Shown here: piece by piece, positions 50,726 through 60,307 of the stretch
Position numbering within the stretch: the stretch's first letter is position 1
Layout of the letters: each line of letters opens with the position of its first letter
DNA from: Bacillota bacterium
GTDB taxonomy: Bacteria; Bacillota; Clostridia; Acetivibrionales; DSM-1351
Reading direction: 5' to 3'
DNA length: 64,000 nt
Assembly: GCA_023400235.1 (NCBI GenBank)
Contig: JAEXFI010000017.1
Location: 1 to 64,000 of the forward strand
Notes under the pieces: generated by a model
What the model was told of the DNA's origin: nothing
The model's input: only the letters and a program-made list of their open reading frames with translations
Databases searched by the model: none
Position numbers and translations under genes: made by a program

Positions 50726-53014
50726 ATGTCTAGTGTATATGAATATTTTATTTCCTTCACGCTTGCTTTTATAGTAGCATTTTCTGCAACTCCTGTAGTA
50801 AAAAGCCTGGCATTTAAGATAGGTGCGGTAGATATCCCGAAGGATGACAGAAGGATGCACAAACAGCCCATAGCCAGACTGGGCGGCTTTGCAATAATAG
50901 CTGGTTTTTTCGTCTCCATCCTCTTTAGCATAGTGAGCTCAAAGCTGCTGTCGGTGGGGACGGCTATTGTTTTCGACAGGCAGTTCATGGGTCTCATTAT
51001 TGGCAGCTCGATTATTGCAATTCTGGGAGTAGTAGATGATATAAAGGCCCTGAGTGCAAAATTGAAATTTCCTATTCAGATAATTGCGGCACTTATTGTT
51101 GCAGTTACAGGTACCAGAATAGATTTTATAACAAATCCCTTTTCGGATATTGGTATTTCCACATTTGGACCTTGGATTTCGTACCCGGTCACAGTATTAT
51201 GGATTGTGGGTATTACAAATGCCATTAACTTTGTTGACGGCCTTGACGGTCTTGCGGCAGGAGTTTCTTCAATCGGCTCTTTGTCTTTGTTCTTTGTTTC
51301 GGTTATAAGACCCGAGCCCGACATACATACGGCGGTTCTGGCGGCAATCCTGGCAGGCTCTGCCCTTGGGTTCCTGCCTTACAATTTCAACCCTGCCAAA
51401 ATTTTCATGGGCGATACGGGAGCAACATTTTTGGGCTTCATGTTGGGAACAATATCAATACAGGGTACATACAAGGCATATACGGCCATTGCCATAGCGG
51501 TCCCCATACTTGTCCTGGCCCTGCCGCTCTTTGATACTGTTTTTGCAATACTGAGAAGAGTAGCCAGCGGCAAGTCACCAATGACAGCCGACAGAGGACA
51601 TCTGCACCACCGTCTGGTAGATATGGGACTTACTCAGAGACAGTCTGTGTCCCTTATATATGTGGCAAGTGCGGCGTTGGGTCTGTGTGCCGTGGTCCTT
51701 GATTACAAGGGGCCGGTTAGTGCCATTATTCTGGTAATTGCGGTTGCGGTATTTGTAATAGTGGGCTCAATGTATATGAATGAAATGAATAATGCCAGCA
51801 GGGCAAAAGAGGAACACCAGCTTAATAATCTGTCAAGATTGGCTGCGATTGGAGGAAGAAAGTTGGACAGACTGAAAGTTATGACCATATTCGGCACACG
51901 GCCTGACGCGGTAAAGATGGCACCTTTGGTAAAGGAGCTTGAAAAGAACGGGAAAATAGACTCGGTGGTGTGTGTCACAGCCCAGCACAGAGAAATGCTG
52001 GATCAGGTTCTTAAAATGTTTGAAATAACTCCAAAGCATGACCTTAATATAATGCAGAGCAAACAGACGCTTACAGGTATAACCACAAGAGCTCTAGAGG
52101 GGCTGGAAAAGGTTATTGATATGGAGAAGCCGGACATTGTTCTTGTTCACGGGGATACGACCACCTGCTTTGTAGGAAGTCTTGCAGCCTTTTATCGGCA
52201 GGTTGCCGTAGGGCATGTGGAAGCGGGTTTGAGAACCTTTGACAAGTATTCTCCCTATCCTGAGGAAATGAACAGAAAGCTCACAGGGGCCATGGCGGAT
52301 GTTCACCTGGCGCCCACAGGAACCAACAAGACCAATCTCCTGAATGAAGGAGTAAATGCAGACACCATTTATGTAACCGGCAATACTGTTAACGATGCTT
52401 TGAGAACCACGGTTAAGGAAGATTATACTTTTGATTGTGAGGCTCTCAGGACAATTGACTTCAAGAACAGGCGAGTGATTGCTGTAACCGCCCACAGACG
52501 GGAAAATCTCGGAGAGCCCTTGCGAAATATTTGCCGGGCCTTAGCGACTATTGTAAACAATTACAAGGATGTGGAGATTGTCTACTCGGTACACCTGAAT
52601 CCAGCAGTGCAGGAGACAGCGCGGGAAATCCTGGGAGACAAGGAACGGGTCCACCTGATACCTCCGCTGGATGTTCAGGATATGCACAATCTCATGGCCA
52701 GGTCTTATATGATAATGACTGACTCAGGGGGAATTCAGGAGGAAGCTCCCACGCTGGGCAAGCCTGTCCTGGTGCTGAGAAAGGAAACAGAGCGGCCGGA
52801 GGCTGTAAAAGCCGGAACGGTAAGGCTTGCAGGAACTGTTCAGGAGGAAATTGTGGAGCATGCATCAAAGCTGCTGGAGGATAAGTCAGAATATGAGAAG
52901 ATGGCCCGGGCTGTCAACCCATATGGTGACGGACATGCTTCAGAAAGAATAGTGCAGGTGCTGCTTTTCCACTTCGGACTGACTGAACAGAAGCCGGAAG
53001 AATTCAATGTATAA
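50726..53014 (+). CDS. Fused TagO-type GlcNAc-1-phosphate transferase and UDP-GlcNAc 2-epimerase
   Basis: This 762-residue protein joins two enzymes. Residues 1 to about 350 are a MraY/WecA/TagO transferase with some ten helices: RMHKQPIARLGG, GVVDDIKALSAK, NFVDGLDGLAAG, KIFMGDTGATFLG and the HLHHRL loop. After a charged linker, residues about 385-755 are a complete UDP-GlcNAc 2-epimerase: MTIFGTRPDAVKMAPL, VTAQHREMLDQVL, LVHGDTTT, GHVEAGLRT, PEEMNRKL, TAHRRENLGEPL and MTDSGGIQEEAP. The first makes undecaprenyl-PP-GlcNAc; the second makes UDP-ManNAc for the next sugar. In Bacillus these are separate proteins (TagO, MnaA). No stop or ribosome site lies between the halves. ATG 50726 follows GGAAGG. 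Confidence 0.92.
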   Translation: MSSVYEYFISFTLAFIVAFSATPVVKSLAFKIGAVDIPKDDRRMHKQPIARLGGFAIIAGFFVSILFSIVSSKLLSVGTAIVFDRQFMGLIIGSSIIAILGVVDDIKALSAKLKFPIQIIAALIVAVTGTRIDFITNPFSDIGISTFGPWISYPVTVLWIVGITNAINFVDGLDGLAAGVSSIGSLSLFFVSVIRPEPDIHTAVLAAILAGSALGFLPYNFNPAKIFMGDTGATFLGFMLGTISIQGTYKAYTAIAIAVPILVLALPLFDTVFAILRRVASGKSPMTADRGHLHHRLVDMGLTQRQSVSLIYVASAALGLCAVVLDYKGPVSAIILVIAVAVFVIVGSMYMNEMNNASRAKEEHQLNNLSRLAAIGGRKLDRLKVMTIFGTRPDAVKMAPLVKELEKNGKIDSVVCVTAQHREMLDQVLKMFEITPKHDLNIMQSKQTLTGITTRALEGLEKVIDMEKPDIVLVHGDTTTCFVGSLAAFYRQVAVGHVEAGLRTFDKYSPYPEEMNRKLTGAMADVHLAPTGTNKTNLLNEGVNADTIYVTGNTVNDALRTTVKEDYTFDCEALRTIDFKNRRVIAVTAHRRENLGEPLRNICRALATIVNNYKDVEIVYSVHLNPAVQETAREILGDKERVHLIPPLDVQDMHNLMARSYMIMTDSGGIQEEAPTLGKPVLVLRKETERPEAVKAGTVRLAGTVQEEIVEHASKLLEDKSEYEKMARAVNPYGDGHASERIVQVLLFHFGLTEQKPEEFNV

Positions 53015-53100
53015 ACCGGCAAAAAAGAATTTTTCAAAGTGCTCCCGGTACACACACGGAAATGAACTGCCCAAGAAATAAATCCATCATTATACAAGAA

Positions 53101-53147
53101 TACAACTCACGCAAGTTATTAATTGCGTGAGTTGTACTATTTTTACG
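53101..53147. terminator. Bidirectional terminator between the wall gene and motB
   Basis: A perfect 14-bp stem TACAACTCACGCAA / TTGCGTGAGTTGTA with loop GTTATTA, then ATTTTT. Genes converge here. Confidence 0.8.
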
Positions 53148-53207
53148 GTATTCCATATAATCCATTTTTTACTTTACCGGGTTGATATTGATTAAGTATT
53201 CCCCTAT

Positions 53208-53987
53208 CTATTTATTTGTATCCTGCGAAGAATTGTTATCGGTACTTGCCTCACCTTGACTGGAATCCTGAGTGAGTATGACAATATCCACTCTTCTGTT
53301 CTTTTCACGATTGGCGTCGGAGTCATTGGGCACCAAAGGGGTAAATTCTCCATACCCCACCGCGGATATCAGCTTGGGGTCAATTTTTGATTTTTCAACA
53401 AGTATCCGGAGCACACTGGTTGCCCTTGCACTTGATAATTCCCAGTTGGAGGGGAATATGGCGCTCTTTATGGGGACATTGTCCGTGTGGCCCTCAATAC
53501 GGATATGCTTGTTTGGGATTTTTGCCAATATGTCATTACCTATTTTAAGTACTTTATCCTCGGATTCCTTTTCAATTACGGCACTTCCGGATTTGAAAAA
53601 CAGTCTTTCATTTATTGATATTACCACTCCGCGCTCCTGCCTTTTTACATCTATACTTCCCTCAAGTCCCTGGCCCTTTATGATTTCCCTGACCTCCTGT
53701 GCTATACCGTCAATTTGCTTTTCTTCCAATTCGGCGGGAATAACGGGAGAAGGCATTGTTGCCGGAAAATCAATCAGAGAATTTCCCTGTGCGCTGCCCT
53801 GAAGCACTGAATTTGAGCCAGAACCGAATGCCGCGCTCAGAGATTGGGAGAGCTGCTGGAATTTTTGTGTATCAACCTGGCTCATAGCGAACAGTATAAT
53901 AAAAAGTATAAGCAGAAGGTTCATCAAATCTGCATATGTCAAAAGCCAGCGTTCCGCATTGTCCTTTACTACCTTTTCCTTTGCCAT
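53208..53987 (-). CDS. motB: Flagellar motor stator protein MotB
   Basis: A 259-residue protein. It has a short cytoplasmic start, one transmembrane helix with the proton-binding Asp in LTYADLMNLLLILFIILFAMS, a linker, and an OmpA-like peptidoglycan-binding domain: IRIEGHTDNVPI, NWELSSARATSVLRILV, YGEFTPLVPNDSDANREKNRRVDIVI. It anchors the stator to the wall. The gene follows motA with a 2-bp gap. The pair is on the minus strand. Confidence 0.95.
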   Translation of the reverse strand: MAKEKVVKDNAERWLLTYADLMNLLLILFIILFAMSQVDTQKFQQLSQSLSAAFGSGSNSVLQGSAQGNSLIDFPATMPSPVIPAELEEKQIDGIAQEVREIIKGQGLEGSIDVKRQERGVVISINERLFFKSGSAVIEKESEDKVLKIGNDILAKIPNKHIRIEGHTDNVPIKSAIFPSNWELSSARATSVLRILVEKSKIDPKLISAVGYGEFTPLVPNDSDANREKNRRVDIVILTQDSSQGEASTDNNSSQDTNK

Positions 53988-53989
53988 TT

Positions 53990-54790
53990 CTATGCTTCAG
54001 CTCCTTCTTCAGCAACAGCGGCAGCTTTTTTCTTGCCGTTAAGTTTTTCCATTAGATTGAGGTTGAGTTTTTCCTTGATGATACGTGGGTTTTCTCCAGC
54101 CTGTATTGACAGCAAGCCTTCTATTATAAGCTCATTGATCATGGTTTCACGGGAGGTCTTAGATTTAATTTTGCCCGCAAAAGGGATGAAAACCAGATTT
54201 GCAAAGCCCACACCCAGCATGGTGGCAATAAAGGCACTGGATATCTTCGGTCCAAGGGCCAAAGGATCACTCAAATCCCTGAGGATACTTATCATACCCA
54301 TAACAGTACCGCAAACACCCATGGCAGGCCAGGTACCGCCCATTGCCTCAAACAGCTTCACTCCTGCCTCATGTATTTCTTCATGAAGCTCTGTTTCCCT
54401 TGCAAGAATATCCTTTATAACCTCTGTCTCGATACCATCTACTACCAGAGCCAGACCTTTCCGTATCAAATCATTCTTATTGGATTGAGCATCCTGCTCC
54501 AGACTGAGCAAACCGTCTTTTCTTGCTTTCTCAGAAAGGTCTGCAAGTTCATTGATTATATCTATCTCATTATACTTTTTTTGGGTGAAAACCAGCTGAA
54601 CTGAAGAAAATGCCTTTTTTAGTTCGGAAAGGGGAAAGGTTACAAGCATGGCACCGAAGCCGCCTACAAAAACTATTAAATACGGTGATGCCTGGTGTAC
54701 CAGAGCGGAGAATTCGCCGCCTTCCTCATGATAACCCAGCAGAACGCCGCCAAACCCTAAAATTAAGCCGATAATGGTTGTAATATCCAT
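53990..54790 (-). CDS. motA: Flagellar motor stator protein MotA
   Basis: A 266-residue protein with four helices. The motif GTWPAMGVCGTVMGMISILRDL and the later LGPKISSAFIATMLGVGFANLVFIP are the MotA/TolQ/ExbB signature with the torque-helix Pro residues. The large cytoplasmic loop (about 70-150) carries conserved Arg and Glu. It couples ion flow to rotation. A mot pair apart from other flagellar genes is common. No sigma-D promoter consensus was obvious upstream. Confidence 0.95.
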   Translation of the reverse strand: MDITTIIGLILGFGGVLLGYHEEGGEFSALVHQASPYLIVFVGGFGAMLVTFPLSELKKAFSSVQLVFTQKKYNEIDIINELADLSEKARKDGLLSLEQDAQSNKNDLIRKGLALVVDGIETEVIKDILARETELHEEIHEAGVKLFEAMGGTWPAMGVCGTVMGMISILRDLSDPLALGPKISSAFIATMLGVGFANLVFIPFAGKIKSKTSRETMINELIIEGLLSIQAGENPRIIKEKLNLNLMEKLNGKKKAAAVAEEGAEA

Positions 54791-55030
54791 ATTTTAACCA
54801 CTCCTGAATGTTTTATTCTTTTGTGCAAGAATACCTAAAATTTTAATTCTACCTAAAGCACTTTTCATCAAAGGGCCATTGATTTACACTTTTCACTGTG
54901 CTATTATTTAACTAATTTCCTGCTGTGCACTTTTTACCAGCATGGCAGGAGTAAAATAAACCTACATAAGTATCGTATAGTTTAGGCAGAAACTTAACAA
55001 CTATTTACGGAGATTGTTTAAAAAAGTATA

Positions 55031-55429
55031 ATGAGTGATATTTTAAAATTTTTTGTAAAAAGAGTTGCTGTTTTTTATGGGACAACTCTTATAGTATGCC
55101 TGGCAATAAGGGGCCAGCAGCTGGTTATGGTCACGGCCCTCACAGCAGGGGTACTTTTATCGTTGTTCAAGTTTGCGGTACTGGAATCTGTATTCGGGCA
55201 TTTAATAGGCACGGCAAGTAAAAAGCAGGCGGTAACTGTTAGTCTTGTTATATATTTGCTAAACTTAGTTATAATAGGAATAACGGCTGTTTTTGCCATG
55301 CAGTTCGGAGTATATGCTCTGGGTGCTGCGATGGCCGGAATACTCTCAGTCCTAATCGTTGTTATGATAAATGCTGTAACAGAGGCTTTTGGAATTACAA
55401 AAAATCATTATGGACAGAAGGTGAAATAG
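55031..55429 (+). CDS. atpI: ATP synthase subunit I-like protein
   Basis: A 132-residue membrane protein with four helices, in the usual place of AtpI at the head of the operon. The short ATP-synthase-I pattern is recognisable (RVAVFYGTTLIVCLAIRG and ALTAGVLLSLFKFAVLE). AtpI helps assemble the c ring. The ribosome site is weak (GGAG 14 bp before ATG 55031), in keeping with low expression. atpB follows after 1 bp. Confidence 0.75.
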   Translation: MSDILKFFVKRVAVFYGTTLIVCLAIRGQQLVMVTALTAGVLLSLFKFAVLESVFGHLIGTASKKQAVTVSLVIYLLNLVIIGITAVFAMQFGVYALGAAMAGILSVLIVVMINAVTEAFGITKNHYGQKVK

Positions 55430-55430
55430 C

Positions 55431-56153
55431 ATGCATGAAGAAATGAGTATGAGCCAAAGGCTGATTGAGGCATTGAATCCTCATACTGTATTTACAATAA
55501 AGCTGCCTGGAATAGAAATACCGGTAGCTGATGTTATTGTTGTTATGTGGGTCATAATGGCGATTCTTATATTTTTCAGTATTTTCCTGACCCGCAAGCT
55601 CACAGCGGTGCCAGGCAAGAAGCAAAACGTTGCGGAGATCATTGTGGAGATGATAAACAACATCGCCAAGGATGCCATAGGAGAACATCATTGGAAGGCC
55701 TTCGCACCTTATCTTGGAACTATATTCCTTTTCCTCATTTTTGCAAATACGGTATCAATATTCAATGTTATTCCCGGGGAAGGTTTTAAATTCAGACCTC
55801 CCACGAGAAATATAAATGTAACTGCCTGTATGGCAATCATGTCAATTTGTGTAGTAATTTATGCGGGCATCAGATATAAGAAGATGAGTGGATGGCTCAA
55901 AAGTTTTGTAGAGCCCATTCCAATGATGCTTCCGTTCAAGGTGCTGGACTACGGCATAAAGCCGCTATCCTTGGCATTGCGTCTATTTGGTAACATTCTT
56001 GGGGCTTTCATAGTAATGGAACTTATCTATATGGCAATGCCTCCGGTGGTACCGGCAGCATTAAGTATTTATTTTGATTTGTTTGATGGAATACTTCAAG
56101 CATACGTGTTTATGTTTTTGACTTCTCTATACATTGCAGAAGTAATTGAATAA
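55431..56153 (+). CDS. atpB: ATP synthase F0 subunit a
   Basis: A 240-residue membrane protein. The essential Arg lies in LSLALRLFGNILGAFIV, and the last helices contain GILQAYVFMFLTSLYIAEVIE. It forms the ion half-channels against the c ring. ATG is 55431 and the stop lies 13 bp before atpE. Confidence 0.95.
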   Translation: MHEEMSMSQRLIEALNPHTVFTIKLPGIEIPVADVIVVMWVIMAILIFFSIFLTRKLTAVPGKKQNVAEIIVEMINNIAKDAIGEHHWKAFAPYLGTIFLFLIFANTVSIFNVIPGEGFKFRPPTRNINVTACMAIMSICVVIYAGIRYKKMSGWLKSFVEPIPMMLPFKVLDYGIKPLSLALRLFGNILGAFIVMELIYMAMPPVVPAALSIYFDLFDGILQAYVFMFLTSLYIAEVIE

Positions 56154-56166
56154 GGGGGTGAAATGA

Positions 56167-56394
56167 ATGAGTGGATTAATAGCTATAGCAGCAGCCATAG
56201 CAGTTTTTACAGGTATTGGCGCCGGAGTAGGTATCGGTTTGGCAACAGGTAAGGCTGTTGAAGGTGTGGCAAGACAACCTGAAGCTGCAGGACAGATAAG
56301 AAACGTCATGCTGCTGGGTGCCGTTCTTGCAGAAGCAACAGCGATTTATGGTCTTGTTGTTGCGCTGGTACTGGTATTCTTGAAAATGGGCTAA
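56167..56394 (+). CDS. atpE: ATP synthase F0 subunit c
   Basis: A 75-residue hairpin protein. The loop is ARQPEA; the ion-binding Glu56 is in AVLAEATAIYGLV. The sodium-type ligands known from Ilyobacter (Gln32 and Ser66) are Ile23 and Ala57 here, while Thr58 and Tyr61 remain. This argues for proton rather than sodium coupling. The gene is followed by a long hairpin at 56415-56478, which may help set the high c-to-b ratio. Confidence 0.96.
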   Translation: MSGLIAIAAAIAVFTGIGAGVGIGLATGKAVEGVARQPEAAGQIRNVMLLGAVLAEATAIYGLVVALVLVFLKMG

Positions 56395-56641
56395 GACAGT
56401 TAAAATTGTAGTGAATATCTGTGAAAGGTCTTAAATGCTTCAGCTTTATTTAGAGTAATTAATGCCTTTCACAGATATAGTAGTAATGGCAACTAAGCGG
56501 GAAGGCTTTTCCTGCTATAACATACAGCGAGACGCACGAATATCCACTGCTTCTGTTTTAAGGAGGTAAGATTAATTCCGCCTTGTTGGAACGTGCAGAG
56601 GTGAGTAATAAAGAATACAGGTATAAGGAGAGGCGATTATT
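56395..56641 (+). other. Structured atpE-atpF intercistronic region
   Basis: Nearly 250 bp. A 14-bp stem ATATCTGTGAAAGG / CCTTTCACAGATAT (56415-56478) and a smaller AGCGGGAA / TTCCTGCT hairpin (56496-56516) are visible. A 22-codon frame (TTG 56583 to TAA 56648) overlaps the atpF start, with AAGGAGGT at 56560-56567; its spacing is poor. This could be processing, attenuation or translational coupling. Confidence 0.6.
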
Positions 56642-57127
56642 ATGTTAATGCCTGAAAAATATACGTTTATTTTTGTCGCAATAAACCTGTTGATTTTATA
56701 CTTTTTCATGAGAAAGTTCTTATTCAAGCCTGTTACGGAGTTTATGGAAAAACGTCAAAACTCCATAGATCAGGCTTTGAAGGATGCCGATCAAGCAAAG
56801 CTTGAAGTGGCGGAATCAAGAAAAAACTATGAAGAGCAGATAAAAAAAATCAGGGAAGAAGGTGACAGGCTTATGAATGAGGCCAGAGCAAAAGCTTCAC
56901 GTGAATATGACGGAATTATTGCAAATGCAAAGAAGGATGCACAGGCAATTGTTGAAAAGGGCCGTCAGGATGTTGAGCGTGAAAAAGCTGAAATGCTGCG
57001 TCAGGTCAGACAGCAGATAGCTGCACTGGCTCTGACGGCTGCAACAAAGGTTGTTCAGGCCAATATGGACACTGACTCCAACAAGAGTATTGTAGACAAA
57101 TTTATAGATGAGGCAGGTGCTGCCTGA
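56642..57127 (+). CDS. atpF: ATP synthase F0 subunit b
   Basis: A 161-residue protein: one N-terminal helix (FIFVAINLLILYFFMRKFLF), then a long charged coiled coil (EFMEKRQNSIDQALKDAD...). It is the peripheral stalk. ATG 56642 follows AAGGAGAGG. It overlaps atpH by one base (TGATG), so the two are coupled. Confidence 0.94.
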   Translation: MLMPEKYTFIFVAINLLILYFFMRKFLFKPVTEFMEKRQNSIDQALKDADQAKLEVAESRKNYEEQIKKIREEGDRLMNEARAKASREYDGIIANAKKDAQAIVEKGRQDVEREKAEMLRQVRQQIAALALTAATKVVQANMDTDSNKSIVDKFIDEAGAA

Positions 57128-57654
57128 TGCCGCTTGTAGAAAAAAGATATGCACAGGCATTGCTGGAGTTGTCCTTGGAGGACATTACAAATGTCAGGCT
57201 GGAGTTCCAGCAGTTTGTAGAGATATTCAACACTGACAAGGACTTCAGGGATTTTTTGCTGAATCCCACAGTAAAGCTTGATAAAAAACAAGGTCTGATA
57301 AGAGAAGTATTTACCGGCAGATTAAGTAAAAATATGCTGAATTTTATTTTGGTGCTCATAGCCAAAAAGCGTATAAACGAACTCCCCGGTATATTCAATC
57401 AGTTTGTTTACCTGGCGGATTTAAAGGCAAATGTGCTGGATATGAAGATTATTACATTTGCACCCTTGGAGGAAGTCCAGCTCAGCAGCTTGAAGGAGAA
57501 GTTCGGCAAAATATACAAGGCAAGTGCCGTTAAAATTACTGAAATAGTAGACCCTTCAATTTTCGGGGGTATAAAGGTGGTTATTGGAGACAAGGTTTAC
57601 GACGGAAGTATCAAGGGCAGAATTGAATCATTAACCGAACTGGTTAACATATAA
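57127..57654 (+). CDS. atpH: ATP synthase F1 subunit delta
   Basis: A 175-residue delta/OSCP protein. N-terminal six-helix bundle begins VEKRYAQALLELSL. The C-terminal signature is VVIGDKVYDGSIKGRIESL. It joins the stalk to the F1 head. Start overlaps the atpF stop. Confidence 0.94.
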   Translation: MPLVEKRYAQALLELSLEDITNVRLEFQQFVEIFNTDKDFRDFLLNPTVKLDKKQGLIREVFTGRLSKNMLNFILVLIAKKRINELPGIFNQFVYLADLKANVLDMKIITFAPLEEVQLSSLKEKFGKIYKASAVKITEIVDPSIFGGIKVVIGDKVYDGSIKGRIESLTELVNI

Positions 57655-57692
57655 ATTGAAGCCGGTATCGGAGTATATGGGGTGAGAAAAGG

Positions 57693-59201
57693 ATGAGTCT
57701 AAAACCAGAAGAAATTAGCTCAATTATAAAGCAGCAGATAGAAAATTACGGAGCTGCGGTCAAAACTGATGATGTAGGCTATGTACTTCAGTCAGGAGAT
57801 GGTATAGCAAGAATACACGGCTTGCAGTCCTGCATGTCCGGTGAGCTTCTGCAATTCGACAACGGCGTTTTTGGTATGGCATTGAATCTTGAAGAGGACA
57901 ATGTAGGCTGTGTTGTATTGGGAGATGACAGGGAAATAAAAGAGGGTTCGGCTGTAAAAAGAACGGGAAATACCGTACAGGTGCCTGTTGGACAAGCCTT
58001 GGTCGGAAGGGTGGTAAATCCCCTGGGCAAACCCTTGGATGGCAAAGGAGACATTGCCACAGACGGTTTCAGGCCGGTTGATTTTACTGCTCCGGGTGTC
58101 ATAGACAGAAAAAGTGTTAACAAGCCGCTTCAAACAGGTATAATGGCACTTGATGCACTTATTCCCATTGGAAGAGGACAGAGAGAGCTGATAATCGGTG
58201 ACAGGCAGACCGGTAAAACGGCTATAGCCATTGATACCATTATAAACCAGAAGGGCAAGGACGTTATTTGTGTATATGTGGCAATTGGCCAGAAGGCATC
58301 TACAGTATCGGGAATTGTCAATACTCTTGAAAGATTCGGAGCTATGGAATATACAATTGTGGTCTCTTCAACAGCAAGTGACACAGCTTCGGTCCAGTAT
58401 CTGGCTCCCTACTCAGGGTGCGCCATGGCTGAGGATTTTATGTACAGGTATCACAAGGATGTACTCATAATTTATGATGACCTGTCAAAGCATGCCGTTG
58501 CCTACAGGGCAATGTCGCTGCTGCTCAAAAGACCGCCGGGAAGAGAAGCTTATCCGGGGGATGTTTTCTATTTGCATTCAAGATTGCTGGAAAGAGCTGC
58601 AAAGCTCAGTGATGAGCTGGGCGGCGGCTCCATAACCGCATTGCCGATTATTGAGACACTTGCGGGAGACGTATCTGCATATATTCCAACCAATGTTATT
58701 TCAATTACAGACGGGCAGATTTATCTGGAGTCGGAACTGTTCTTCTCAGGTCAAAGACCTGCGGTTAATGTAGGCTTGTCCGTTTCCAGAGTCGGAGGCT
58801 CAGCCCAGATAAAGGCTGTGAGAAAAATTGCAGGACCTTTGAGAATAAATCTGGCCCAGTTCAGAGAGCTGGAAGCGTTTGCCCAGTTTGGCTCCGATCT
58901 TGACAAGGTCACCAGGGAGAAGCTGCTTCAGGGAGAAAGACTGGTTGAGACTTTGAAACAGCCGTTATATTCCACCCTGCCCGTTGAGGAACAGGTTTTA
59001 ATACTGTATGCGGCAACAAACAAATATCTTATGGATATTCCTGTAAGCAAGGTCCGCAAATTTAACAGCGAATATGTTCAATTTGTTAAGGATAGATATC
59101 CAAAAATCCTGGCAAGTATTTCTGAAACAGGAGATATAAGTGATGAGGTCATGCAGTCGCTGAAGGCTTCGGCAGAGGAATTCAAGGCTCAGTTTGTATA
59201 A
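57693..59201 (+). CDS. atpA: ATP synthase F1 subunit alpha
   Basis: A 502-residue subunit. Walker A GDRQTGKTAIAIDTI, the alpha signature PAVNVGLSVSRVGGSAQ with the catalytic Arg, and VYVAIGQKASTV. It forms the non-catalytic nucleotide sites of the hexamer. The ribosome site is GGGGTGAG before ATG 57693. Confidence 0.98.
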   Translation: MSLKPEEISSIIKQQIENYGAAVKTDDVGYVLQSGDGIARIHGLQSCMSGELLQFDNGVFGMALNLEEDNVGCVVLGDDREIKEGSAVKRTGNTVQVPVGQALVGRVVNPLGKPLDGKGDIATDGFRPVDFTAPGVIDRKSVNKPLQTGIMALDALIPIGRGQRELIIGDRQTGKTAIAIDTIINQKGKDVICVYVAIGQKASTVSGIVNTLERFGAMEYTIVVSSTASDTASVQYLAPYSGCAMAEDFMYRYHKDVLIIYDDLSKHAVAYRAMSLLLKRPPGREAYPGDVFYLHSRLLERAAKLSDELGGGSITALPIIETLAGDVSAYIPTNVISITDGQIYLESELFFSGQRPAVNVGLSVSRVGGSAQIKAVRKIAGPLRINLAQFRELEAFAQFGSDLDKVTREKLLQGERLVETLKQPLYSTLPVEEQVLILYAATNKYLMDIPVSKVRKFNSEYVQFVKDRYPKILASISETGDISDEVMQSLKASAEEFKAQFV

Positions 59202-59294
59202 TAATTGCAGGTGTCTATCATTATATCAGCACAGCAGGTAGGCACTGTTTATAAATAAAAGTCAGGCTGTGTGACAGAAACGGCGGGTTATCAT

Positions 59295-60179
59295 ATGGCA
59301 AACAACATGCGCGAAATACAATTGCGTATTAAAAGTATAAACCAGATGCGACAAATTACCAAGGCCATGAAGTTGATATCAGCGTCAAAACTAAAAAAGG
59401 CAAGAGCGCAACTAGAAGAAACCCTTCCGTATTTTAGCAAGGTAAGAGAAACTATTGCAGAAATTCTTGCACATAGTGGAGATGTTGAAAGCAAATATTT
59501 TGTTTCCGGAGATCAGAAGACAGGCATAAAGAAGGCCTATATAATCATAACCGGGGATAAGGGCCTTGCAGGAGGCTATAACAGCAATATCAAGAAGCTT
59601 GCCGAGCAGGCCATCGGGCAGGACAAGGAAAGTGCATTGCTGCTGGTAGCTGGAAATTCAGGCAGGTCCTATTTCGTGAAGAAGGAATACAATGTCCACA
59701 CGGAATTTGATTATGCTGTTCAAAATCCAACGGTTTTCAGGGCCAGGGAAATAGCAGACATTATCCTGGAGCTGTATGAAAAAAAACAGGCCCAGGAGGT
59801 CTATATCATTTTTACTCAGATGGTGTCGGCCATAACACTCGAGCCCAAGATGCTAAAGCTTCTGCCCCTTGAAATAAGCGCGCTGCGGGATGATGTTGAG
59901 GCAAAGGACATAAAAGTTGATGAGCAGATAAAGTACGAACCGTCTCCTTCGGTAGTTCTTGATGTTTTGATATCCAAGTATATCAAGGGCATTATGTACG
60001 GAGCCTTTGTGGAGGCCTTTACCAGTGAGCAGAATGCCCGTATGACTGCAATGGACAGTGCTACAAAGAATGCGGATGATATGCTGCTGAAGCTGAATCT
60101 GTATAAAAACAGGGCAAGGCAGGCTGCCATTACTCAGGAAATATCTGAAATTGTGGGCGGTGCATCAGCCTTGAAATAA
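59295..60179 (+). CDS. atpG: ATP synthase F1 subunit gamma
   Basis: A 294-residue rotor shaft. The N-terminal coil is MREIQLRIKSINQMRQITKAM, the central fold has ITGDKGLAGGYNSN, and the C-terminal helix contains ARQAAITQEISEIVGGASAL. ATG 59295 matches the family start; upstream codons to 59271 are unlikely to be used. atpD follows after 128 bp. Confidence 0.96.
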   Translation: MANNMREIQLRIKSINQMRQITKAMKLISASKLKKARAQLEETLPYFSKVRETIAEILAHSGDVESKYFVSGDQKTGIKKAYIIITGDKGLAGGYNSNIKKLAEQAIGQDKESALLLVAGNSGRSYFVKKEYNVHTEFDYAVQNPTVFRAREIADIILELYEKKQAQEVYIIFTQMVSAITLEPKMLKLLPLEISALRDDVEAKDIKVDEQIKYEPSPSVVLDVLISKYIKGIMYGAFVEAFTSEQNARMTAMDSATKNADDMLLKLNLYKNRARQAAITQEISEIVGGASALK

Positions 60180-60307
60180 AGCAGTACCCCTATTACATTG
60201 ACTTAATGCTTTAGGTATAAAAGTAAAAATCATTAATGGATGCTTTCTTTTTAACATTTGACTTGAAATAGTAAATGGCGTGTATCCGCGCAGATGGGAG
60301 TGATAGT

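Noticed and set aside
54791..55030. Sigma-D promoter for motAB
   Set aside because: I looked for TAAA-15-GCCGATAA on the minus strand and found no acceptable match.
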